Part shown: piece after piece, positions 1 to 18,291 of the stretch
How the letters are laid out: each line of letters starts with the position of its first letter
Position numbering within the stretch: the stretch's first letter is position 1
NCBI GenBank assembly: GCA_943737045.1
Contig: CALSFV010000212.1
Coordinates: 977,001-1,041,000 of the forward strand
Direction of reading: 5' to 3'
Source: Parapristionchus giblindavisi
Taxonomy: Eukaryota > Nematoda > Chromadorea > Rhabditida > Diplogasteridae
Length of the DNA stretch: 64,000 nt
The notes under the pieces: model-generated
The model's input: only the letters and a program-made list of their open reading frames with translations
Database searches by the model: none
What the model was told of the DNA's origin: nothing
Position numbers and translations under genes: made by a program

Positions 1-142
1 GTGAAAAAGTGAACTTTTGCAGAATTATTATTATTAATAGCAATAATAAAATAATAATAACAAAATAAGATAATAACGAAGCCCATAGAGTCGTGATCGA
101 GGCTACAGTAACCAGAAATACCGTAATCCGCCCCCCACTCAC

Positions 143-8372
<8,230 letters not shown>

Positions 8373-8649
8373 TGTAACGAAGAACTAGATGTGTTACCCT
8401 GATAACAAGAGTGGTAAACAAGTAACGACAATTAAAAAATTAACTTTAAAAAGCGTTTAACAAAATACAAAATACAATCACAATTCTCGCACGCACACTG
8501 CACAACCTGTACAGTTTCGCACTACCAATTCACATCGTTAACTAACTTTATTTATTTTTTATTGTTTGAAAATATTTTAATGATTAATATAAATTTAATT
8601 CGTTTGTAAATTTGTGATTTCGATCAATTTAAAGTTTGTATTAAGCTAT

Positions 8650-9420
8650 CTTTATTTGCAGCAATGAATACACATTGTTCGCTGAAGGACACAGATTAGA
8701 GTACTGTAGTAAGCGTTTCAGGAGCCTCTCTTCTTGCTGATAATGTGATTGGCGAAATCGACGGCGAATTAGAGCTCATTCTCATTCGTGTCAACTTGAT
8801 CTTTCAGATATAATGCACCCAGTGAAGAGAAGGAGACCAAAGATCTAAGATTAACCTTGTTTGGTTTTATGCGTTTTGACACTTCATCTAGGACTTTCTT
8901 GTTTAGTGTGCCCTCTGTAATGACCTCCCCTAATCATAATCACGTCAATCGATATTCTTACTAATATCCTTCGCAGGCAGATCTTGCTCTGAAACTCTTG
9001 CCTCGAATGCTCGCCTTCAGCTCATGTTTTACGTATTTTGAACTTTGATCTGTACGAAATTATCGATTGGTTGATCGGTAAATAATTAGACCACCGTACT
9101 TTTCATGGTCAATCTGCTGTCTTCGGAACGAATGCTCGACTAGCATAGGCCTCTCTCTACAAATTTCCTGAGTCACTGGATTCAAATTTGAATAGTACTG
9201 TACCTTTCTCGAGACGAGACTGGTGTTATCATCAGATCAGAAATGTCCGTGACCAACGAAATCTCACAATAATCATTCAATCAATAGGTATGATTACCGT
9301 AATCCCATCGAAAACAGCAGAATCACCATTTGAGATATGATCAGAGTGAAATTGTCGGACAACTTCTGTTGACGGAGCAAATGTACGAAAATGAAGACAA
9401 TCGAAAATGAAGGATGAAAA
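8650..9420 (-). other. Possible exons of an unidentified minus-strand gene
   Basis: Several stretches have coding-like composition bounded by AG and GT: near 9311-9372 (VVRQFHSDHISNGDSAVFDG), near 9205-9263 (ISLVTDISDLMITPVSSRE), near 9104-9171 (EICRERPMLVEHSFRRQQ), near 8868-8922 (GTLNKKVLDEVSKRIKPNK) and near 8702-8803 (IKLTRMRMSSNS...TTVL then stop). I could not join all of them in one frame. They may be a decayed gene or a misread model. No family recognised. Confidence 0.3.
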
Positions 9421-9541
9421 GGGAAAAAGTGATCTCTTCATACAGAAATATGTATCTTTATATTTAGAATTTGTTGTTCAAAAGCACATATTTCATAATA
9501 ATTTATTCAATCACACTAAATCACAGCATTAAATAATCCGT

Positions 9542-11211
9542 TCAATCTTGCTCCTCGCACACCAATCTCCCGTAAGTTATTCGAACCACTTGTCCTGAAC
9601 GGAACATATACCGTAATCCTCTGCTCAATTCTACCGTACCTAGTTCATCTCTAGTTGTCAGTACTGTAGTACACTCTTTAGCATCGACCGCGATGACGTC
9701 ATCGATGTCAAGTGGAAACGGAGTGTACACGCACTTATCCTGAATATCGATTGAATTACAAATAAATACGGTAATCACCAATTACAGTATATCAGCATAC
9801 GGAAAACAGTTACAGTAACCGGATAAAAGTTATAAATACCAGGAGATACCGTACCTCAACCTCCCCCAGTTGACCATCTCGATTCCATCCCCACACGTAT
9901 ACATCATTTGAATCTGTAAAGATCAATATATCAAAGATCAATATTCGTCGCACTGTCAAACTTATACTCGTGACATTACCATACCATACTACCTACTACC
10001 ATACCCGATACTACCATACCTGTCAAGGCTACAGTATGCCAGTTACCGACGGCAAGATCTTGCACTGTGACGTCATCCGGTAGTTCGACTTCGACTGGTT
10101 CTTGCTCAGATACAACGCCACCGGTGCCAAGTTCACCGCGGCTAGAGATCAAAGATCAAGTTCTAGATAGTTGGCAGGAATCAAAGATCAAACTACCGTA
10201 CCTTCCAGTTCCAAAGGTGTACACCTTTCCGTCTTCAGTCAACATCACTATATGATCTACACCGGAAGCCATCTATCGTGGATTACTGTACATTCACAAA
10301 ACAGCAGCAAATCAATCAATAACTAACCTTTTTGATCCTCTCAATCTCCGGCATTTGCAACTGTACCACACCCTCGACAGATTCATCGAAGATCCTGTAA
10401 GGCTACGATAACTGGAGATTACGGTGCTAATAGTATATTGTAGTCATACGATAAGGAAGTAGAAGGATTAACATGATACAGTACCTGTACAATCTCGGTT
10501 GATTCGTTCTCTGATCAATTAAGAACAGTCGTGAGTATGTGCCGGCTAACAGTATGTCCCCAGTGCGAGATTTAGATGATACGTGTGTCATCTCAACATT
10601 TACAAATTACTTATTGATTTCTGATTCAAAACAATGATTAGCAGGGAAGGAGGCAATGGTGAACGGTCTCCACATTTCACTTACTAAATCGTCGGCTATT
10701 TTTTCCATATTTCAGTTTTGTGCTTTGAAGAAACTTTCGATAAAGTGTACAGTATACCTGATATGGATGATCCTTGATTTGAATCGATTCAGTACTTTGA
10801 CTATGTCGAAACATTAAAAAGTCAGGGGCAGAAACATCGAGGGAAGCGATTAACGGTAGATCCTGCATATAAACATAAGTATTATTAGTAGGATACATTA
10901 GCTAACATGAAAATTAGAAAATAAACTATAATTGACTATTAAACATACAATCTCACCCAAGGACTGTCCAGTCGTAGCGAGACAATGTAACTCTGCGTTG
11001 TAAAGAAGAATCTTTGATCCATGAGAGAGAAATCATGAATTTCCTGAAGAAAATAAGAAAAATAAAGGGAAGTTCCTGAAAAATAATCGCAAACCTCTCG
11101 AGATTCGACGGAGACACTGTGTTTCCTGATCAAATCAGTCACAATGAGTGATGAACATGATCCGGATGATGATGAAGCAAACGAAACTTCGAAACAGACG
11201 TTGGAAATCAT
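9542..11211 (-). CDS. RCC1-repeat protein, RCCD1-like
   Basis: Nine exons: 11095-11211 (ATG), 10957-11043, 10758-10862, 10485-10591, 10328-10394, 10202-10272, 10020-10141, 9855-9913, 9542-9739 (stop). This gives about 310 codons with every phase matching. The 5' end of exon 10485-10591 uses a weak TTGAG acceptor and is the least certain border. RCC1 blades are clear in the second half: MASGVDHIVMLTEDGKVYTF, RGELGTGG, LAVGNWHTVALTDSNDVYVW followed by GWNRDGQLG. The order and the WHTVA...WGWN..GQL signature resemble RCCD1, whose human form partners the KDM8 demethylase in chromatin. That role is family knowledge, not seen here. The N-terminal half shows no recognisable repeats. Same orientation as NSUN2, about 1.2 kb upstream of it. 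Confidence 0.8.
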
Positions 11212-11706
11212 CAAATATTGAGAAAGTACTCGATGAATCCAAACAATCTTGAGAGATCAGTTCACGATTCACAGTTTGACGAAACCCGGTACCGGCAGCG
11301 GAAAAGCCGACCGTTTAACTACGAGGGAGTGGCTATTTTTTGGGGTGACTTACTGTATTTAGTGCTCACCATTCTCGACTTCTAAAAAATACAAGTCGGA
11401 ATTTATTTGTCCGTTCCGATTAATTTGGCAAAGTGCCAGAGAGTTGGAATATTTTACTTACAAAAGTGAATATTAACAGCGAGTTAGTGATTCAGGAATT
11501 CAAAATTTCTACAGTAAGAAAGTTAGTGATTCAGGATTTCAAATTTTCGCCTGATTTTCACTTTTTTCCCTGATGTCAGTAATTTTTTACTTGATATTCA
11601 GAGCGTGATTTTCCCTGAATTTCCTGATTTTCACTTAGACTTCATATTTTTGTAGATACTTATTCGCCATTTTTTCGACATGTGGGTCGGTGCAGCCGCT
11701 GACGTG
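11212..11706. other. Intergenic, no gene seen
   Basis: Upstream region of the RCC1-like gene. It contains short repeated words (GTTAGTGATTCAGGA twice near 11480-11535, several TTTCCTGATTTTCACTT variants) and no convincing exon or RNA gene. Confidence 0.5.
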
Positions 11707-12610
11707 CCCGGTACAGGGTGTCCCTAAAAAACGGCCGCGACCACGCCCCTTCCTAAATGACGGCCCTGCGGCCCATCTTTTATAAATCGTATGCATCTAT
11801 GCGTATGCGTTATCATTTTAGATTGATCTTCCCCTCTTTTTACTTGTCTCTTAGTCATTTGCATGTAGCCTCAAATATAGCCGCGACTGACATCTGCTAA
11901 AAACAAAGAGAGTGAGAGTGATAGAGATGGAGACGGAGTGGTAGATCAGTCATACCGTCTCTCATACATCGATCGATCGATGAATCGACTTTTGTCTCTT
12001 TCTCTGACTGACTGTTTCCTGCCTTCTCTGTCTGATTTTCCCGCCATTTTCAGTTATCATCACGTTCCACTATGCTTTTTGATGTTACTTTCGTAGTTAA
12101 TTCGCCCTCTCCTTCTTCCTCTTTAAGTACCTATCTCTGTCTTTCCCTCCACTCCTATCTCCCTCCATCACTCTACCTTTATCTATCGTAATTATCGAAT
12201 GGTTATATCGGTATACCTCGTCACCAATAAATTTTGGATTTGTGTTTGTCTATTTGCATATGTTATCGTCGTTGTTGTCTAGACCTTCTATTGTATTGCC
12301 ATTTGCATATGATCCAATATCATATTCAAACATACTACGTGTCCTTTGTTTCCTACATTTGCAGTTTTCCGTCATCCTTTTAATCTATCCTTTTCAAAGC
12401 TCATTTATGTATGTATCTTCTGTCGTTCGTTTATTATCAATCATTCTTCCTTTCCATCTCTCATTTCCATATCTATAACTAGTTTTCATTCTAACACAAC
12501 CTATTTTTTAAAAACCATTCTATCATTACTTGGCTTTACTTCCTCTCTCTCCTCTATCTCTCTTACATCCACTATCATACCCATCGATCACTAAGGAAGA
12601 GGGTAGGCCA

Positions 12611-12796
12611 TCAATCGATAATGTTTATGAGAGAGATGGAAGGAAGGGAAGTGAGCCTACCATCCTTTTGTGCGTGTACATCTTGATATATTGCATCTCT
12701 CTGTTTATGCTGCATTTCTCTCTCTTCTAGCCATTTCTCAACTTTATTCATATTCTTCTGATCCGCATTCAATAATAATTCGGAGGTCGTATCCAT
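12611..12796 (-). CDS. Divergent small gene in left arm, MDTTSELL exon
   Basis: ATG at 12796, reading MDTTSELLLNADQKNMNKVE and then a charged, probably helical or coiled stretch (WLEEREMQHKQRD). Likely spliced at a GTAGGC donor near 12640 rather than reading through to the stop at 12611. No later exon could be assigned with confidence. No family recognised. It starts back-to-back with the plus-strand gene at 12879. The start contexts are near-mirror images (ATGGATACG on each strand). Confidence 0.4.
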   Translation of the reverse strand: MDTTSELLLNADQKNMNKVEKWLEEREMQHKQRDAIYQDVHAQKDGRLTSLPSISLINIID

Positions 12797-12878
12797 GAAG
12801 CGTTACAAACAATTTGTCGATAAAGGTGACGTCGCGAGAGTAGACGTAGACTTTATGTCAACTTTTACGCTTTACGCT

Positions 12879-13418
12879 ATGGATACGGCCCCAGACGATG
12901 TGCGCAATGTGCAGAGTGGTCTCAATTTGTTTACATAATCATTTAAATCATTTCAAATCCATTTCAGAGGTCGACACCTATCGCCTACCTACCGCGTACC
13001 TGCCGAGGAGCAAGGTCGTCTAGAAACCTATCGTCACTGCCTAGATGACATCAGATGGTGGACTCAGGGTCCTGAAGCTTCTTTGAAGGTACGAGCCCTC
13101 CTTGGATTCTCTTTCCTGTTATGTTATGTCCAAGTCGCGAAAAGACGAAACTTTTGTGGAGAATTTGTGGCCTCTTTTTTTCGTGACTTTTGAGCATAAC
13201 CTCTGTTAGAATATACTTCGTCGTCGTTACGTTATTGTCTTTGCCTTTGCCTTTGCCAACGTTCTCTTTATTGCTCGCCGATCTGTCTCGTTGACAGAAA
13301 CCAAAGTTTTATACAAAGTGATCGTTCACAAAGCTCAAATCGTTGATTCTCGTAATTTGCTGTTTTGCAGGACGAATCGTCACTTTCGTCTTCGGAAGCT
13401 CGTCGTCTTCGTCGTTGA
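12879..13418 (+). CDS. Small three-exon gene in left arm, unknown function
   Basis: Exons 12879-12928 (ATG, MDTAPDDVRNVQSG), 12968-13088 (ending WWTQGPEASLK) and 13371-13418 (DESSLSSSEARRLRR then stop). Phases agree and the product is about 73 codons. The middle exon is convincing: TTTCAG acceptor, 40 open codons, GTACGA donor. The first donor (GTTTAC) is weak. I recognise no family. The identical gene sits mirror-wise in the right arm. Its ATG lies 83 bp from that of a divergent gene, so one short spacer could drive both. Either captured host exons or element-specific genes. Confidence 0.45.
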
Positions 13419-13668
13419 TGGTCTGCGTGTTCGTGTTCTTCAGAAGAGGGACGCCGTCAAGCTCCGAAGTCCGCGTTCTGTCGACACTGGCTGGAGCTCG
13501 TTTTCCGAAAAAAATAAAGAATTTGGTGTTGTTAGTGTTTGAAATCGGTGTCTAAGCCCGCGAAGTTAAATGGGCGGGGTCAGCATCGCTATATAAATAA
13601 GGTTCGCAAAAAATGGGCGGAGTCATGCATCGCTTTATAAGTACGGGAGCGGATGAGTATATGTAGTT

Positions 13669-15235
13669 CGTTGCCAATAACGCGATTTGAATGGCTAATT
13701 AAACTTAGGTAATTTACCGAGATGTGCATACAAGATCACTCTTTTCGCAAAAACAATAATTTTTTGCGATTTTTTAATATTTTAATTTGACGATAAATAA
13801 CGGTATGATCATGGTAGTTTCTATGACTACAGTAATATCTCAATCAGACCTCAGTGATCGTGTACTTAAAATTCCTAATATTAGGGTTAGTTTTTCAAAG
13901 AGTTTTATTTTTACACCATTAAATTTATTCTATTTTGACTGCAAATACTAAACTGTAAGATTCATCGTATCAAGAAAAGATGTCATGATGTGGATACGGT
14001 AGTATTATATAATGCCTCCACTTGTCTTCTTTATAGTATTTTTAAGGTGTGCACTTTTACTTACTTTACACTCTCACTTGTTGTAGTTTTGTCATACTGC
14101 ATAAATGATCTATTACGTTTTATGTCCTTACATGAATAAATATTAGGCAAAACACTGATACGAAAAGTTGCACTTAATATGTTTATTGTATTTTTGGAAT
14201 TAAATTTGTTTCGCGTTAAGTTAAATAAGGCGAAAGATTTTTAAAAGTTCATATTATCTATACAAGACATGCTGTTCTATATAATCGTCTTTGTAACGCA
14301 TAAATTATTTCTTTGCTACCTAAGTTGTGGCATCGTATTTTATGTAATTCATCACTACATCAATTGTTCACTGTTTCTAAGTTATTATTGTAACGCATAA
14401 ATTTAATATTATTTATTATCATTCTGATACTGATTCTCTCTAACAATAAGGTACTGTAGCTGGCCTTGCCCGTGCCAAGTGATTTATTGAAGGTATTTAT
14501 CAGGTTATCATAAGTATTAGTTTGAGCGTTTGAGCTTTATCAACTAAATATATTTATGGCCGCCAGAGAAGATTTATCTTTTCTTTCGCAGATATTTCGA
14601 CTTTTTCGTACGAAATCTGTGCCAATAAAATTATTTGAGTGATCTAGAGTATTTATTTTATCAAAATTATCATTTTTTAAATTTAATTTTTTTTCAGTGA
14701 AGTTATCCCCGTCCTCCACCCGTCTCAATAGTGGTGGTAAGTCAAGTTCAGTGCGCGCGCGATGACTCTGCCAACTCTATCACTGATCTAGCACTGACAC
14801 GGAACCACTTCCTATCTTGTAATCAATACTATAATCATCTTGTAATCAACACTATAATCACATTTCAAGTTTTTAAATGTTAGATTTATCTTCGTTTAAC
14901 AGAAAATAACAAGCGAAATTCAACAACCAAGAAAACTGTCGAGAACCGTTATTTTCGCCCATTCTTCGAAAAATTGTATACAAAGATCAGATCATACTTC
15001 AGCAATAGAGTAGCAACTTTTGTGGGCATCTCTAACATACAATAGTCACATTTCAACTTTTGCAGCTTTGACATGTTACCGTAATAAAAAAAAAATCATT
15101 CTGTGGGACCTCTGACATACACTACACGTTATCATAGGGAGAGAGCGTAAATGCACCACGAAAAAATGGCAAAACGAGATGAGTTCTGTTGGACGATGTC
15201 TTCTTTTGCTAATCCATCTCGGAAGACATATCAAG
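13669..15235. other. Loop between the two arms, no gene assigned
   Basis: AT-rich spacer of the 5.5-kb element. Only one exon-like patch is visible (about 14697-14734 on the plus strand, after TTTTTTTTCAG and before GTAAGT). No transposase motif was found. Confidence 0.5.
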
Positions 15236-15497
15236 CGAACTACATATACTCACCCGCTCCCGTACTTATAAAGCGATGCATGACTCCGCCCATTTTTTGC
15301 GAATCTTATTTTTATAGCGATGCTGACCCCGCCCATTTAACTTCGCGGGCTTAGACACCGATTTCAAACACTAACAACCCCAAATTCTTTATTTTTTTCG
15401 GAAAACGAGCTCCAGCCAGTGCCGGAATACGTCGACAGAACGCGGACTTCGGAGCTTGACGGCGTCCCTCTTCTGAAGAACACGAACACGCAGACCA

Positions 15498-16037
15498 TCA
15501 ACGACGAAGACGACGAGCTTCCGAAGACGAAAGTGACTATTCGTCCTGCAAAACAGCAAATTACGAGAATCAACGATTTGAGCTTTGTGAACGATCACTT
15601 TGTATAAAACTTTGGTTTCTGTCAACGAGACAGATCGGCGAGCAATAAAGAGAACGTTGGCAAAGGCAAAGGCAAAGACAATAACGTAACGACGACGAAG
15701 TATATTCTAACAGAGGTTATGCTCAAAAGTCACGAAAAAAAGAGGCCACAAATTCTCCACAAAAGTTTCGTCTTTTCGCGACTTGGACATAACATAACAG
15801 GAAAGAGAATCCAAGGAGGGCTCGTACCTTCAAAGAAGCTTCAGGACCCTGAGTCCACCATCTGATGTCATCTAGGCAGTGACGATAGGTTTCTAGACGA
15901 CCTTGCTCCTCGGCAGGTACGCGGTAGGTAGGCGATAGGTGTCGACCTCTGAAATGGATTTGAAATGATTTAAATGATTATGTAAACAAATTGAGACCAC
16001 TCTGCACATTGCGCACATCGTCTGGGGCCGTATCCAT
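15498..16037 (-). CDS. Right-arm copy of the three-exon small gene
   Basis: Mirror of 12879-13418: exons 15988-16037, 15828-15948 and 15498-15545, same phases and encoded sequence. The arm's 11-bp insertion lies beyond the stop, so the reading frame is unaffected. Function unknown. The match between arms could mean recent arm homogenisation as well as selection. Confidence 0.45.
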
Positions 16038-16119
16038 AGCGTAAAGCGTAAAAGTTGACATAAAGTCTACGTCTACTCTCGCGACGTCACCTTTATCGAC
16101 AAATTGTTTGTAACGCTTC

Positions 16120-16305
16120 ATGGATACGACCTCCGAATTATTATTGAATGCGGATCAGAAGAATATGAATAAAGTTGAGAAATGGCTAGAAGAGAGAGAA
16201 ATGCAGCATAAACAGAGAGATGCAATATATCAAGATGTACACGCACAAAAGGATGGTAGGCTCACTTCCCTTCCTTCCATCTCTCTCATAAACATTATCG
16301 ATTGA
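16120..16305 (+). CDS. Right-arm copy of the divergent MDTTSELL gene
   Basis: Same encoded sequence as 12611-12796, in mirror orientation, again starting back-to-back with the three-exon gene. Likely donor GTAGGC near 16256. An exon-like sequence after TTTTTAG near 17021 (MSVAAIFEATCK then stop) might belong further downstream, but this link is speculative. Confidence 0.4.
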   Translation: MDTTSELLLNADQKNMNKVEKWLEEREMQHKQRDAIYQDVHAQKDGRLTSLPSISLINIID

Positions 16306-17212
16306 TGGCCTACCCTCTTCCTTAGTGATCGATGGGTATGATAGTGGATGTAAGAGAGATAGAGGAGAGAGAGGACGTAAAGCCAAGTAATGATAGAATG
16401 GTTCTTAAAAAATAGGTTGTGTTAGAATGAAAACTAGTTATAGATATGGAAATGAGAGATGGAAAGGAAGAATGATTGATAATAAACGAACGACAGAAGA
16501 TACATACATAAATGAGCTTTGAAAAGGATAGATTAAAAGGATGACGGAAAACTGCAAATGTAGGAAACAAAGGACACGTAGTACGTTTGAATATGATATT
16601 GGATCATATGCAAATGGCAATACAATAGAAGGTCTAGACAACAACGACGATAACATATGCAAATAGACAAACACAAATCCAAAATTTATTGGTGACGAGG
16701 TATACCGATATAACCATTCGATAATTACGATAGATAAAGGTAGAGTGATGGAGGGAGATAGGAGTGGAGGGAAAGACAGAGATAGGTACTTAAAGAGGAA
16801 GAAGGAGAGGGCGAATTAACTACGAAAGTAACATCAAAAAGCATAGTGGAACGTGATGATAACTGAAAATGGCGGGAAAATCAGACAGAGAAGGCAGGAA
16901 ACAGTCAGTCAGAGAAAGAGACATAACTATAAGACGATTCATCGATCGATGTATGAGAGACGGCATGACTGATCTACCACTCCGTCTCCATCTCTATCAC
17001 TCTCACTCTCTTTGTTTTTAGCAGATGTCAGTCGCGGCTATATTTGAGGCTACATGCAAATGACTAAGAGACAAGTAACAAGAGGGGAAGATCAATCTAA
17101 AATGATAACGCATACGCATAGATGCATACGATTTCTAAAAGATGGGCCGCAGGGCCGTCATTTAGTAAGGGGGCCGTGGCCGTCATTTAGGGACACCCAC
17201 CCGGTACAGTAC

Positions 17213-17644
17213 AGTCCCGCAGAATCGCCGCCTTGATCGCCATGCTGTTTTCTGCTCAACTGTAAGTGTTTTAGTTCTCTCAAATACGTTTTTGATAAGC
17301 TATTCGGTCATATGCATATAATGCACATGAGAAAAGAATAGAAAATTATTTTAAAATTAATGAAAATCAATTTTAAAAATATTTCACGGCAATACCGTTT
17401 TGCGATGTACTACTGTAATTCTCCATTTTCCAAATCGATAATTGAGAATTTCGGTATTACACGACACCACTGAATTGCCGTGCCATATTTTAAAAATTAA
17501 TTTTCATTAATTTTAAAATAATTTTCTATTCTTTTCTCATGTGCATTATATGCATATGACCGAATAGCTTATCAAAAACGTATTTGAGAGAACTAAAACA
17601 CTTACAGTTGAGCAGAAAACAGCATGGCGATTCTGCGGGACTGT
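17213..17644. mobile_element. TA-flanked fold-back MITE (CAGTCCCGCAGAATCGCC ends)
   Basis: Inverted arms about 17213-17390 and 17480-17644 read from CAGTCCCGCAGAATCGCC inward past ATGCTGTTTTCTGCTCAACT. TA lies immediately outside each end, the Tc1/mariner target size. The left arm carries a 12-bp duplication (GCCTTGATCGCC). It sits 2 bp from the right target repeat of the 5.5-kb element, so two insertions happened at practically one spot. Confidence 0.8.
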
Positions 17645-18291
17645 ATAACATTGCAAAGAAGAGTTGCCGTTTTTCAATATGATTTTTGTCAACACGTTTG
17701 GCGAATAGTATTAAATCATGATAGGTACATCTGATCTTGTTCTCGTCCACTCTCATCTTTCGCGTTCATTCGATCGCGCTGCTAAATTATTGTCTAGATG
17801 AATGGGTTAACACCATTACAGTATACTACGTCTTCAGTAAACCGATTTGGTTAGAATTACTATACAATCGTTGTGTATCTTTACTTCCTCTATCAAATAG
17901 ATTAGAGTTAAAGTAATGAACGAATGGTTTTAAAGTAGGTTGTGTTAGAAAAGAAACTATGTAAAGACTGACTATCTAGAGATAAAACGATCCAGTGTTT
18001 CGGCCCTGGTCCTAGACACTGGACCGGCCCGTGTGGGATGGGCCTCATCAGTAGGATGACCCACACAGGACAGTTTTCAATAAAACGTTTTTTCAAAGGA
18101 AAGAAGAAGAACTTAATAAGGTTAAAGAATGAACGATTAAAAATTGATTGAGATTTCGCTACGCTAATACTAATATTGCACACATAAAAGCAAAGATACA
18201 TAATGAGGAAATCTAGGTAACATATTCTTTTGCAATATCAACAGAACATTATTCAAATGAGAAAAAGTTTATTCTTAATGGAAATAGTTAT
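17645..18291. other. Spacer with two small hairpins, no gene
   Basis: Holds the hairpin AGTGTTTCGGCC...CTAGACACT near 17991-18021 and an adjacent GACCGGCCC/CCTGTGTGGGTC-type inverted stretch to about 18066. A related hairpin occurs near 46461-46493. Otherwise AT-rich with no convincing exon. Confidence 0.5.

Larger units (their letters stand above)
11716..17199. mobile_element. 5.5-kb fold-back element with about 1.95-kb inverted arms, Mutator-like
   Basis: Left arm about 11716-13668 and right arm about 15236-17199 are nearly identical inverted copies. They differ by scattered substitutions plus an 11-bp insertion near 15420-15433. The ends read GGGTGTCCCTAAA on both sides. The direct repeat CCCGGTACAG flanks the element (11707-11716 and 17200-17209), giving a 9-10 bp target duplication. 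Long terminal arms with 9-bp duplications fit Mutator-like elements. No transposase was found in the arms or the loop, so the copy looks non-autonomous. Each arm holds two small predicted genes on opposite strands. Confidence 0.85.

Noticed and set aside
10067..10255. Plus-strand 62-codon frame
   Set aside because: It is the antisense of RCC1-like exons on the minus strand.
12242..12730. Several overlapping 60-80 codon open frames in the left arm, mirrored at 16186-16674
   Set aside because: They are low-complexity pyrimidine-rich translations repeated in mirror by the inverted arms, with no splice support or motif.
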